From assembly GCF_001625215.2 (NCBI RefSeq), contig NC_030385.2, positions 30,591,598 to 30,655,597 of the forward strand: DNA of 64,000 nucleotides. The letters are read 5' to 3'. The DNA comes from Daucus carota subsp. sativus (lineage: Eukaryota; Streptophyta; Magnoliopsida; Apiales; Apiaceae). Both the position numbers and the translations under genes were made by a program. Below are positions 23,634 to 35,306 of this stretch, piece by piece (the stretch's first letter is position 1; the number at the start of each line of letters is the position of its first letter). The notes beneath the pieces are model-generated. The model saw only the letters and a program-made list of their open reading frames with translations. It searched no databases and was not told where the DNA came from.

Positions 23634-23698
23634 TGGGACTTGAACCCAAGCTCTCTTCATTACAATTACACCACTCAAACCACTTGAGCTACACAAGC
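23634..23698 (-). other. tRNA-derived (SINE-like) head
   Basis: Minus strand: TAGCTCAAGTGG (23691-23680) fits a Pol III A box and GGTTCAAGTCC (23646-23636) fits a B box, about 33 bases apart, as in tRNA genes. The segment starts GCTTGTGTAGC and lacks a complementary acceptor stem, so it is a tRNA-like relic rather than a tRNA gene. A T-rich stretch follows on the minus strand. Confidence 0.45.
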
Positions 23699-26600
23699 AA
23701 TTAATCTTTTTATTCAAAAGCATTAAACTCATACATTAAAACTGTTGTATATATATTCTTTTCGATATTTATTTATTTGAGTTAAGTTATTATTTCAGGT
23801 AAGTCTCATATGTTTTTTACATGATAGATTAATATCCATAAATTAATTACTTATGTAATAAATTTAAATTTGAAAAAGAATTTGAACAATTGGGCTCGAG
23901 CCATGTTTCAGACTTCAAAAAATGGATATAATTCATATTTGAATAAAATTGGACAAATCTAACTTAATACTTTAAACGAGTACCGATACAATATAGAGAA
24001 ATTTAATTCATGAATGTGAGAAATAAGCACAAAAACTAAGATTTCGGTGAGCATCTTTGAAAGGAAAAATTGATGGACTTTCAACATGGACTATGTCATA
24101 TTTTTTTTAATTATAAAAGGTGACTTATAAAGAGATTACAATATTTTGAAGAACATGAAATAAGATAACTGAAAGAATATTTTTATTTAGATTACATTTT
24201 ATTTTAAACTTATGAATTCAGAATTCGACGTGTCACCAAATCTTTCTGATTTTTTTTTTATAGATATAAGAATAGTGACAAAGACATCAAATTTGGTGTT
24301 AGAAAATATGTCTAAATGATGTGATTTTGGTGATATATGAATTTGAAATATTATAACTTGTGATACAAAGGTGAATTTAGGGAAATTCTATGTTGTTAAT
24401 CAAAAGTCAACCAAATAATAATAAAACGTGTTCACGAGACCTACTAAAAAGAATTGAGTTATAAATTTTACTTGCTTAAAATAAAATAACACAGAGAAAT
24501 AAGTTATATATATATATATATATTAAGGTCTTAAAACTATAATTTTAATATGCCATCCATCAATGTATAACATACGAGTTAAATAAAATGATTCAAACTA
24601 TAATTAAATTAATTAATCATTTACAAATTAAACTAATAAAATATTATTAATTTTGAAATGGATAATCCGACGCGAAAAGGTGAAAACTAATATCTGATTA
24701 AACGGGAATAGAACAAGAATAGTTTTTCATAATCCAGAATATCGAACACCTGATTTGATCTTTAACAACTGAACATGATATACTACATTACTCACCCCTA
24801 AGAAATAAGAGTATCAAAATATTTAAAAATGTGAGTTTGCACAAAACTAAAAAAATAACTATACGACTAATTAAACTAAAAATTTCTTATTTTTATGAAC
24901 TTCATGGTGACTAACTGACATCTACTCTATTTTTGCTATTTGAGATCTGGTTTATAACAATTACATAAAAATCATTAAAAGTCTTAATCAACAAGCTCAG
25001 AAAACTAATGATAAAAAATTAATATTTTATAACAAGACAATATTATAACACGCGGTATCAAAGTAATAATCATCAAATATTTTAAATTAACAAAAAAATA
25101 TATAAGACATTGAAGTACTATATAATTGATATGAAAATTAAAAGGATAAGCTACATCAAACGTGCTGAAATTTTTCGGGTACAATTATAAGGTTAATAGT
25201 TCAATTGATGCTTTTATAATAAAGGGTAGGGTCTTTTACATACAATATATGTTTCAATTATTATTTATACAAGATGTGTGCAACATATGATATAAAAGAA
25301 TGTGTTGATGGTCTGTCTATCATATATCACTTAACTATTACACAAACGTACGTTCAAAAAAAGAGAAATAAATATAAAACAACGCGGACCACACATCTTC
25401 ATCTAATCATGATTTAGGATATCGTGATTCACATATCAAGAACAAGCTTTCATATTGGATGAAATAATTTAATAATTTTTAACAAAAAATTACAAATCTT
25501 TTTAATGAGGTATAATATATTTAAATTCTAAAAGTTTCAGGATTAATTTCGAATATAATTTTGAACATGTAGATAATATGGTAGTGGCCTCTATATCCTA
25601 ACGAATTAGAATATAGAAAAATCAGTTCAAATGTTGTTTTTGATCCATAATTTTTTTTAAATATAGTACATATTATTACTATATATCAATGCTACTATAT
25701 ATCAATGCTATTAGATTGCAAATGTTACATTTCATATTTACATATTCTGTTAAAAAAAAAAGACGTAATAGTTATGCTCGAAATAATATGATGACACACG
25801 AATATTATTTAAAACACAAAAAAAACTAGAGTCCCGTGCCTCGCACGGGCTTTTATGCTAGTTACTTTATTATTTTGAAACAGAGAAGCAGTAAAATGAT
25901 TTGTAATGTGCAATGAAGTCATAAATATGCACATGGAGAGCTATACGAAGACAGACCTCAACGAATAGTATAGCATATTAAAATTGTGTTCATCTGGATG
26001 AAATAGAATAAAGAGAGAATGAAAAAAAAAATTATATATAAAAAATTATGAGATAATAATGATTAATAAATAATTTTAATTTCTTGCGGTTGTAAAGAAT
26101 ATGATGTATAAATGGAATGAGCGTTACTTTCAAAATATATAAGTTAGAATTTTAGTTAAAATAATAACAATGAAATTGTGGCAAAAAAAAAAAAAATTAA
26201 CAATGAAATAATTGATAAAATAAAAATTATAGACAATATTCATCTAATCAATACTATGTTATAGTACAAAATGTAATCCATTCTCCATCAATTCCAATCC
26301 ATTCAAGTAAACACACATAACATAATAACTAATCTGACGAGGTGGAGAAGAACGACTTACAAATCCGAAACCACCAGTACTGTGAGTAGCTCCCGCCATC
26401 TTGTATTTAGAACCGTATTTGTGAAGAAATAACTTGATATAGGGCATCTCGTCGAAAATGGCGTCAACCCCACCTTTTTTGCATCCGAGAGAGAGGAACT
26501 TATCATAGTCCTCCATCGTCTTACACTTAACTGATTTTATGCTCATATTTTTCAGCATGTCTTCTACAAACGAATGCTCTTGAAAACCCGCGCAGTCAAT

Positions 26601-27437
26601 TTTGTCTCCAGAAGGTGTCAGCTGACTCACAGTTAATATTGAGGACAGATTTGCTGTGTAACTCTGCAATAGTACGTATGCCATATATGAACAACCATAC
26701 TACCAGCACAAATCTCGCCCATTTATTTCCCACCATGTTCCCTGCACGATCAACAAATTATGTATGTGAGTGCGTGTTTGTGTATATATATGTAGTGCGA
26801 GCTAGCAAACCGAGTTTCAGGAAATGCTAGAGCGGCTAATGGAAATAAGACGAGCATGCCAAGTTGGCGTTGGGGATTCAAGCGCCGCTCCAACGTCCGT
26901 AGCACGAGGCCGATGAATATAGCAGCCACAACAATCATTAGCCAGAGATCCCAACTTAATGGCTTTAAGAATATCCACATGTTTTTCAGCTTGTTGGGTT
27001 CAGCTTTAACCACCATTACAACACCAGACTCCGAGTATGGAAGTGAAAAGTCTACTTTTTCCTCTCGATCAGACGTTATTGTTATGTCCCCAACCACTGC
27101 ATCATAGCATGGAGGCTGTATACAAACGTGGTAACTCAGTGCATCTTGTAATTTTATATGGAAATTGTTTCATGCACAAAATTGGATATAATTTTTTCAC
27201 AAAATGATATGCATGGGTTTAGTTTTGATTGGAGTGGAACTCAGTATATGCATTAATACTATCAACTAAAACATCGATCACCTCATCATGTCATGCGAAA
27301 TTTTGTACCCAATTTTCTATTCATTTTATATAAGCTGTGAATGCGGGAGGGTCATCATTATTTATGAGATTAAAGCCAATAAAAATAAGACATTTCTCAG
27401 AAAAATCCTTTTATAAATTAGAAGGATAAATAAGATA

Positions 27438-27659
27438 CTCACTCCATTCCAAAATAAGTGTCATTTTTAACTTTTTTCCACGTAATTTGAGGAGTAAAAA
27501 AATACATTTCTACATATTATTTTTAAATTTCTTTTTCTAAATAAAAGTTCAATATCTATATTTTTATTTAGAAAAAGAAATTTTGAAAAGTATGTTCTTT
27601 TTTACATCTTAAATTACGTGTAAAAAGTCAAATCGACATTTATTTTGGGACAGAGGGAG
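27438..27659. mobile_element. 222-bp Stowaway-type MITE in GLR-E intron 2
   Basis: Left end CTCACTCCATTCCAAAATAA; right end on the minus strand CTCCCTCTGTCCCAAAATAA. TA flanks at 27436-27437 and 27660-27661. No ORF. Confidence 0.85.
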
Positions 27660-29022
27660 TATTACACGGGCGCACTAACCTCAGAACCGTTTATTTTGTT
27701 GACTAGATCGTTGTATGTTCCAACAGTTCCACCATTGTCATTCACAAAAGGAATAAATTCAGGCTCAAGCTCAAAGGGTAATGCTGCCAGAGTAGCAGCA
27801 GCCTTGAAAACATCTATGCTAAATCCAGTGACATTGTATAATTTCTTGCTGAGGTCAATCTCTTCCACATTTACATATTCTTTGAAACCTCTTTTCCTGG
27901 GAACCCCTACCCTCGATCAGCTTCTGGCCCAATCCTGCAACATCCCAACCTTTGGGCTTCTTCGTAGACTCTCCAGGCCATATAATTGGCTTTAGAACGC
28001 CGTCAATCCCTTCTGAATAAACAACACCATGATCATCCACACCGGCACTTACTATCCTTCGACTATAGCCTTTCCCTTTTGTCCAGTAGCCAACAGTTAT
28101 ATCTCTGCTTCCAACTATATTGATTATTTCAAAAGCTGCAGCTTTCGATTGTCTATGCTTTAGCTTAAATTCTCCACTCAAGCCGTGGAATCTGGTTTTC
28201 ATTAGCTCTTTGACAATTCCCGGGCCTGCCTCTGAGATTCTCAAATTTGTGATTGATGTGCATGAAGCAATTTTTTTCTCATAACTCCCCACCTCAGGGA
28301 ACTGAATCTTCTCTACTGCTCTGGTTAACGCCCAAATTGTGGTGTACGCTCGCCAACAGAAGATATTAAGATCAGTACTAGTTGTTTCTTTATAACTAAG
28401 CTTCTGCTGCTGCTGCTGCTGCTGCTTCCACATATATTTGATCCACCTGATTTTAAAATATTCCATATCTTTTAATTTAGGTTCATAATACTTTATCCCT
28501 AAAACACCTTCCATTGACTCAATAGTTGTCGATTTGATGGAGCTCAGAGAATTGGATAAAGCATCGGTAATGATCCATGCCGTTTTTTGGCTCATCATAC
28601 CCATATCACGTGCAAGAGAGAACAAGCGAGAAGCAAGGTCAGGAGAAGTCACGTGAACAAGAAACACCTTAGTTTGCATACTCTTCATGTGGGTTAGCTC
28701 GTTCTTCATACGAGACAAACTGGTAGAAGATGAAATGGGAATGCTTGCGTTCTGAAATGAGTCCGTCAGACCATCTCCAACCCATGACATCATTTTGGTG
28801 TGAAAAATACACCAATTTGATGTGAAAATTACACCAAATTAAAATTTCACTCCAACCCATCAACACCATATCTTACAACCAAAAAGAATCTTTTACACAT
28901 TAAATAGAATATTCTCCCTTTTTAAGTTATTTATATCAAGAATTTGTACTTAAATTTTAACATGTTCATTAAACAAGGACCTAAAATAATTATAAATTCA
29001 TTAATAAATTCAAGAGGACAAC

Positions 29023-29800
29023 TTAATTATATGAATTCCCGTGCTCTTCCCATATGTGCTCGATCAAGGCGTTGCGAAGTTCAAAATGAGCTTCCTTATC
29101 TTTAATTTGTCGATATCTACTAAGAAAATCTTGAAATTCGTCATCTCCATTTCTTTCCATTTCGACAGCAGCAGAAGATGTTTCCACGTAATCATGTACA
29201 TGCATATTCAAGTCTCGTTCATCCTCAACTATCATGTTGTGCATGATAATACAAGCTGACATAATATCTTTTAGTACATTTCTTTTCCAAAATCGAGCAG
29301 GTCCGGCAACGATTGCAAATCTTGATTGTAGAACTCCGAATGCACGTTCCACATCTTTTCTGCAGGCTTCTTGATTCATCGCAAATAGTTTTTGTTTCAA
29401 GCCTTGTGGATTGTGAATACTTTGTACTAGAGTAGACCATTTTGGATAAATGTCGTCGGCTAAGTAATATCCCATACTATACTCTTTATTTTGAATAACG
29501 AAATTAGCAACAGGGGCAATACCTTTGGCAAGATCAGAAAAAAGATGTGATCCATCCAAGACATTAATATCACTATTCGAACCTGGCATTCCAAAATACG
29601 CATGCCATATCCATAAATCATAGTCAGCAACAGCCTCGAGAATGATAGTAGGATGGCCACTCCGACCACTATATTGCCCTGCCCATCCAGTCGGACAGTT
29701 CTTCCACTTCCAATGCATGCAATCGAGGCTACCTAACATTCCTAGAAAATCACGTTGCTTACCAATATGCAGTAGTCTTGCTATATCTTGAGCAGTAGTC
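29023..29800 (-). pseudogene. PIF/Harbinger transposase (plant transposon protein family), N-terminally truncated
   Basis: The open frame covers the DDE domain: DIARLLHIGKQRDF, GMLGSLDCMHWKWKNCP (first Asp), EAVADYDLWIWHAYFG, GSNSDINVLD, GYYLADDIYPKW (second Asp), QEACRKDVERAFGVLQ (third acidic residue), FWKRNVLKDIM and IIMHNMIVEDER. The C-terminus appears complete. The N-terminal helical region, about 100-150 residues of this family, is missing upstream of about 29800, where the element has a deletion. No start codon with proper context remains, so it is probably not expressed as a working enzyme even though the catalytic triad is intact. Confidence 0.9.
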
Positions 29801-29835
29801 TGAAACTCATACAATGCATAAGAGAGGATAATCGT

Positions 29836-30141
29836 GAGTTTGTTGAAGTATTCAAACAAGGGTCAGCTGATAGACAAAAGCTTTATGAACTACAGATAAT
29901 AAGAGCTCAAAATGAGTCGAGAAAGTTGGCACTGCAGGAACTTCGTGAAGAAAACAAGATCATGGCTAAAGATTTAAGTTCAATGACGGACCCATTTCAA
30001 CTACAGTATTATCAAAATGAAAGAGCCAGAATATGGGAGAAAAGGAATGCACAAGTTTGTCAAGAATCTACAGCCTCCGCATCTGCAGATGAATATTTGA
30101 AAAAGTTTGGAGGTTCCCTGGATGACTTTCCAGATAACTAG
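29836..30141 (+). pseudogene. Harbinger ORF1 C-terminal fragment (NAM-associated-type helical region)
   Basis: Plus-strand reading REDNREFVEVFKQGSAD, QKLYELQIIRAQNESRKL, MAKDLSSMTDPFQLQYYQ, then WEKRNAQ. The charged helical segment followed by DLSxMTDPxxxxYYQxxRxxI is typical of the C-terminal end of the ORF1 proteins that accompany plant PIF transposases. The N-terminal Myb-like half is lost at the central deletion next to the transposase fragment. Confidence 0.7.
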
Positions 30142-30871
30142 TATCATGCTGCTGATTCTTCAGATGGTGTACTGCATTTTCCTTGAAATGCATAGGCATG
30201 TCATGTCATCGTGGTTTCATGCAAAAGTAATGCAAACTTTTTAGTTTTATTTAATTTATATTTTAATCATTGTGTATTTTATTTTTTATTTAAAATTTAA
30301 AACAATTATGATTGAAGAATAAAAAATATAACATAAAACAACTTTATGGGACATAGATAAAATAAATTTGTTTTATTTAACAAATATAAGGGTATAGTAG
30401 GTATTTTGAAAAACTTCAAATTTGGTGTAAAAATTACACCAAATCAATACTTGACACCAAATTTGGTGTCAACCAATTCTTTTGGTGTAATTTTAACACC
30501 ATTTTGGTGTTGGGTTAGAGTACATTTGACACCAAATCTCACACCATTTTGGTGTTGGGTTGGAGTTGCTCTCAGAGAGTAAATGAAATCTTTACATGAC
30601 TCTTTGTCCGTATCATCTTCATAAAGCACAACAATGGAATCCCAGTCGAGTTGCTTGACAAGGGAAGTGATGAGTTCTAGTTGCGAGGAATCAGGCGGCC
30701 TGGTTTGAATGAAGTACTGAGTCTGTGAAGTCCAAAGCGACGAGCTTGTCACAGAAAACGAGATAATTGGTACCTGAGATTTATTTCCAATTTTGGCAAC
30801 AAATTTAGCTTCTTCGGAGTATTGTGGCCCGATAATCGCATCTACTTGGACCTCGTTAACCAATTCCCAAG

Positions 30872-31546
30872 CTGCATGAATGAAAACGAGTAAGGTCACA
30901 ACATGACCTCTATATATCACAAAACAGACGTGCAAGGTTAACAAATTATTGGCCGCGGACACTAGGTTGCCCAGCTACAAACTATTGTTAGACCAATTTA
31001 AATAAGGGTTTGTGGTGACCATGAGCACATGCTAAGCACAACATTGTATGTGAGCCCATTGGGTCATTTTGATAACTGTTGTTGTTGTATATACGAGGAG
31101 GTCCACATGTGCCATGGGCACACACTAAAAACCGTTTAAATAAATTAATTTTAAAAATTAAGGACAAAACTTTATATGTTTGGGCCATTTTGATTGGTTG
31201 TTGTATATGCAAAAGGTCTACCATTATTAACAAGTAAGAGCCGATCAAAATGAGTCAAACTTATGATTTTCGTACTCCCCATGAGCGCACACACTAGAAA
31301 AACTGTTTAAATAAATTAATTTTTAAAATTAAGGACTCATTTTGAAAAGAAAGGCGGCCGAACATATATGTCAAAAGTATAGTTTTGTAATTTATTTTTA
31401 ATACTTTATTTTTTATGGAAAAATCTTAAACATTATACTTTATTCATAAGAAGAAAAGAATTACAAAAACTTATAAAATTATATTTTATAAAAATTTTAA
31501 AATATTGATGAGTCCTCCATTCCAAATGTAAAAAAAATTACGGGTG
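30872..31546. other. Left part of GLR-E intron 1
   Basis: Noncoding. It includes two direct copies of a segment around gtttaaataaattaatttt (about 31133 and 31306), each preceded by a 'ccatgngcncac' phrase. No gene was recognised. Confidence 0.6.
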
Positions 31547-32412
31547 CACTACGCCATAGATGGGCAAATAACACACTTTTCTAATGTAATACCAATTTTG
31601 TGTTACAGTAGGCATACTTTTTGGACCTACCGTAACATTAAGCAAGTCAATGTTACATTACATACCAACTAATTGTTACTTTAGCGCGTTTGTGTTACAA
31701 TGGTATATTAGTGTTACGTTAGATCAATCATGTTGTAACACTTCCCATTACTATTATGCTAATATTTTAATTCATAATTATTTTCAATGGTATTGAATGT
31801 TGGTTTGATAATGGAATTAATGTATTTACAAACAATACATTTCAGATTTTTTAATATTAATGTTACATTAGCTATTATTATTACCGTTGCAAGTTTAATT
31901 ACACTTAGCGTTACATTACATTAAAAACTGTTACATTAGCCATCAGAAAAAAATGTTACAATAATACATGCTGATGTGTCAGTTCACGTGGCATGTGGGC
32001 CCCACATGATGATGAGTCGGTCCATGTGACCAGTGGGCCCCACATGCTGACATGGCAGGTGGGTCCCATATGATGACGTGGCAGTGGGCCCCCACATGCT
32101 GACGTGGCAGTCCACGTGGTAATGGGTCCCCTGATGACGTGGCAGTCCAGCCAAGTGGGTGCCACGTCATTTTTCCCTAAATTATGGTAACACTGAATTA
32201 GTGTCACATTTGGTTAATCTAGTGTTGCTCTACCTCCCTAACGTAATGCTTTTAGTTGTGTTACATTTGATAATCAAAACATTACATTTGCTAGCAATGG
32301 TAGCACTAGCGGATGAAATGGTAATTTTGCGTTACATTAGATCTATTGTAACATAAAATAGATCTAAGGTAACAGTATTTGAGTGTCTTGTTTGCCCATC
32401 TATGGCGTAGTG
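31547..32412. mobile_element. 866-bp non-autonomous CACTA-type element in GLR-E intron 1
   Basis: Perfect 22-bp inverted ends: CACTACGCCATAGATGGGCA (plus AA) at 31547 and its complement ending at 32412. GTG direct repeats lie outside (31544-31546, 32413-32415). Many subterminal copies of tgttacatta or its complement occur on both sides. The core (about 31975-32165) is a GC-rich run of imperfect repeats containing gtgggccccacatg and acgtggcag. No transposase. Confidence 0.9.
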
Positions 32413-32415
32413 GTG

Positions 32416-33376
32416 GAAAGGGAATAATATTATCTATCAAAATTTTTTATTCTGACACGAGATTTCATTTTCGGTTCTTCATACATCAAAAATGAAACTA
32501 AAATTATATCGATATTTTTAGTAGTTTGTTGACCTTAGGTATATCACTGAAAATTATAAATCTTATATATTACTTATAAATTTAAGATATATATTTAAAG
32601 AAATAAATTTCAATTATAAAATCTAAATATTCACAGAGATTGTTTGATTTTTTTATCACGGGACGAAAATAATTTAATACTAAAAGTTGTGTTATTACTT
32701 ATTAGTTATATCTTGATGGGGTTAAACTGATTAATTACTCTCTCTATATTATTATTTTTGACTATTTTAATGTTAAAAAAGTTGTATCTATATATATCAT
32801 ATTTTTTGTAACTTATATCCAATAAAATTTTGGAAACTAATATGTAATTTGATGAGAAGTAAATTTTTTTATATATATAAATATTTTTTTTAACATTTTA
32901 TTCAAAATATCAAAAAATAACTAAATTGAAATACATAACATAATACACCAATCACTTTTTAGTAGTGTTTAAAATAGTTATACTTGACCTTAAATATTAA
33001 CTTGCCTAGATTTCGAATTTTTATTAGATATAAATTTTATGAAAACAATTTAATATAAGTACAGTATTTTTAACAGTTTACAATACAAAAAGAGTTCGGA
33101 TAAAACCAAAGAGAGCAGCCGTTATCACCTTTATCAAAATTCGTCACTAACAATAAAACTCTGCTAAATACAGGTATATCAAAAGATATATATGTTGAAG
33201 ACAAAAGAAGCGCGTATATTTTAGGCTTTAGTAAGGCACACAAATTGCGTATAGATGAGGTATATATAATGTGTTCAATTTCACAGTTGAAGTACACAAA
33301 ATATACAGATTACATGCTCCAGATGCCTATCATGTATTCAACTCATAAATTAACGACACATATATATTTATTTCAC
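32416..33376. other. Right part of GLR-E intron 1
   Basis: AT-rich intronic DNA with no recognised feature other than the flanking CACTA-type target duplicate. Confidence 0.6.
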
Positions 33377-33659
33377 CTGCTGAAGCTGCAGTAAGAACAT
33401 CATTGGAATTCTTGGTATGTAAAGCCAATCTTGTTGTGTAATGCGGATTTTTGGAGTAGAAATCAGATATAGCCATGGATATGCAAGAATTGGCCACAAA
33501 ACCGACGGATGAATTGAAATCAAGAATTAAACCAACATTAACAACAACTAGATTCTTGGCGTCTAAAGCTCTATTTGTTTCATTTGCGGCAGAAACAAAG
33601 TGGAGAGTAATATTAGTACAGATTAGCAAAACGTAGAGGTATAATTTGGAGAAGCCCAT

Positions 33660-34469
33660 ACTACTTACAGCCCCAATTATTCCTTGTGATGTAGTTATGT
33701 ACTTATAATAAGTGAGAGACAGTATTATCAAACAAGTATTGACATAGAAGTGATCATTCATGTCGTCGTTCGTGGCTCGCACGTACGAGACTGTGATAAG
33801 GCAAGAAACATATACAAGTACTTCTAGTCTATTATCGGTATTGACTGAGAAATATTTATTGAGACTTAAGTGATATTAAATATTTACAGAGACTTGAGTG
33901 ATTTCCAGGAAGATACTGCGGATAGGATTCTGGAAAATGTTTATTAGCTCCATCAGTTTTGGAGCACCACTTGGCTGATGCTTATATATATGTACTAGAT
34001 ATGTCACGACTCACGCTTACTAACAGTCTAAATTTAATCGTAGTTTGAATCATTTTTTGGGATTAATTATCACTGGCTTGTCCGGAGCAATTTCCTTCTG
34101 GAATCTGTCAAGAATATTCTCGATGAGGTCATTTGTTGAATTTTCTTTATTAGAATTAGTCTCCCCCATAACAGTTTCTATTGTTATTTGTTATCTATAT
34201 ATAATGTTAGTTCAGAATCTCAACTGATATAGACGGTTAGACATTGGAACTTATATTTAATTTCCGTCATAGTTAAATTAAAGTGCAGTCTTGCAGTACT
34301 GTGGTGACTGGTGAGTGGTCAGTGTTCCAAAAAAAATTGTTGAATAAAAAAAATAATTCAATTAAGTGTGAAAGGAGAGAAAGAAAGTACTGAGAAAACT
34401 TTTAATGTGCTGGAGTTCTGTTTAAAATTGAAGAGACAAACATGATGAAAAGAATATGAGACAAACATG
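33660..34469. other. GLR-E upstream spacer
   Basis: Contains the conserved GLR upstream block at 33884-33975 (acttgagtgatttccaggaa, then gattctggaaaatgtttatt and agctcc, then ggagcaccactt), 225-315 bases from the exon-1 ATG at 33659. The rest is AT-rich with no recognised gene. Confidence 0.65.
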
Positions 34470-34870
34470 TTGAGTATTCTCGAACTTTATCATCCATCCC
34501 GTGATAAATATTCATGTTTGTGGGTTCTTTGCGTACTTGTTTGTCGGCTTCTCTACTTGTTGGCCTAAAATCTCAATCTTCTCACCTTGGAATCTTGTCA
34601 CTTTCAGCATCAGCGGAGACATTGTGAGTGGCCTAATAACACCGATTTAATTGGTTGCAATATCTTGAAATAGCGAGTGAGATTTGAAACAGACTTGGTG
34701 CAAGTCGTGCGGAATGCTGTGATGGAAAAGGCCAGTACAGCTGTATGATGTTAAACTTGAACCGTCTATGAAAATTATTTCGTCTTGATATATATTGACA
34801 TAATATACATCAACATAGACAATTGCACAGTGGGCAGTTTGTGTAGGCTTAAGTCAATAAGTCAATGCAG
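34470..34870 (-). pseudogene. GLR last-exon relic F
   Basis: A second copy of the exon-5 relic at 6898-7785. It shares actttatcatccatcccgtg, cttctctacttgttggccta and gaatcttgtcactttcagc. M4 coding sequence is broken by small deletions (for example near 34720). It is contiguous through the point where relic B carries its MITE. The spacer after it (to about 34935) also matches the spacer after relic B. Confidence 0.8.
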
Positions 34871-34935
34871 ACTTATTGATGTCTCGTTAATACAGACTTG
34901 TCAAGTTCTTGAATGTTGATATGGGCAAATAATGA

Positions 34936-35306
34936 TGAACGATCTATACGGTATTCATCTTTATTTTGCAATCAAACTTGTACAAGTCCCCAGATTGTTC
35001 TTCATCATCCTGAAGCTTAAGACTATATATATGATTCATGAACAAAAAGAGGCTTACAATCAGTCAAGTCAGCTAGTTTTCTTATTTAGAATCAATCTAC
35101 CATAAATCCATAATAGTCTCTTCTGTCAAAGGTAAAACCGAGTACTTAGACTTCTAATTACAGCTTAATTCAAAGTCTAGAATCTTAAACCGAAATGCAG
35201 ATTTGGTCTTTTTCCGATCCAACTCTAATGATGCATGGATATTATGTTTGTTTCTTTTTTAGACGGTTTGAATATTGAAAGTAAGGTAATATTTACATGA
35301 ACCAGA
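34936..35306. other. Spacer 3' of GLR-G
   Basis: Noncoding. The right half (catggatattatgtttgttt and onward) resembles the GLR-C/D and GLR-H spacer sequence at 17480 and 39200. No gene. Confidence 0.6.

Larger units (their letters stand above)
23344..25861 (+). mobile_element. Non-autonomous Helitron-like element in GLR-E intron 4
   Basis: The 3' end is well marked: CCCGTGCCTCGCACGGG forms a hairpin (7-bp arms CCCGTGC/GCACGGG), followed about 12 bases later by CTAG and a T (25862). This is the Helitron 3' terminus with insertion between A and T. The 5' end is less certain. The best candidate is TCTACTTATC at 23344, preceded by A. The interior is AT-rich and has no Rep/helicase ORF. It includes the CTCGAG-rich repeats and a tRNA-like head annotated separately. 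Confidence 0.55.
28769..30571. mobile_element. 1803-bp internally deleted PIF/Harbinger element in GLR-E exon 2
   Basis: Ends GACCATCTCCAACCCA (left) and GAGCAACTCCAACCCA (right, minus strand). The flanking direct repeat is TCA at 28766-28768 and 30572-30574. GLR exon-2 sequence stops and resumes exactly at these points. Subterminal copies of caacccaacacc/ttggtgt lie at both ends. It contains the C-terminal parts of both Harbinger proteins in divergent orientation; the central region with their starts is missing. Confidence 0.92.
22571..33659 (-). pseudogene. GLR-E, transposon-dismantled GLR pseudogene (about 11 kb)
   Basis: Exons: 1, 33659-33377; 2, 30871-30572 plus 28768-27680; 3, 27115-26815; 4, 26741-26361; 5, 23017-22571. 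All five are recognisable by alignment to GLR-A. Lesions: a Harbinger element inserted in exon 2 (28769-30571); a 4-base insertion in exon 2 near 27915 (cctcgatcagc where GLR-A has cctcagc); a 4-base insertion in exon 4 near 26686 (gccatatatgaac for gccatgaac), just before M3; and loss of the exon-3 donor (GAAACTCGG where the others have GAAAGTAAG). Introns 1 and 4 have grown to 2.5 and 3.3 kb by insertions. Exon 2 carries a seven- to eight-residue glutamine run from a CAG repeat (about 28400-28430). No functional channel is possible. Confidence 0.95.

Noticed and set aside
23634-23698. A tRNA gene on the minus strand
   Set aside because: A and B boxes are present, but the acceptor stem does not pair and no clear anticodon stem is seen. 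Treated as a SINE-like relic.
26259-26684. GLR-E exon 4 as an independent small channel gene starting at MAYVLLQSYTANL
   Set aside because: The apparent start is created by the 4-base frameshift; it is an internal piece of the pseudogene.
31956-32207. His/Trp-rich ORFs in the CACTA-type element core
   Set aside because: They are translations of GC-rich tandem repeats.
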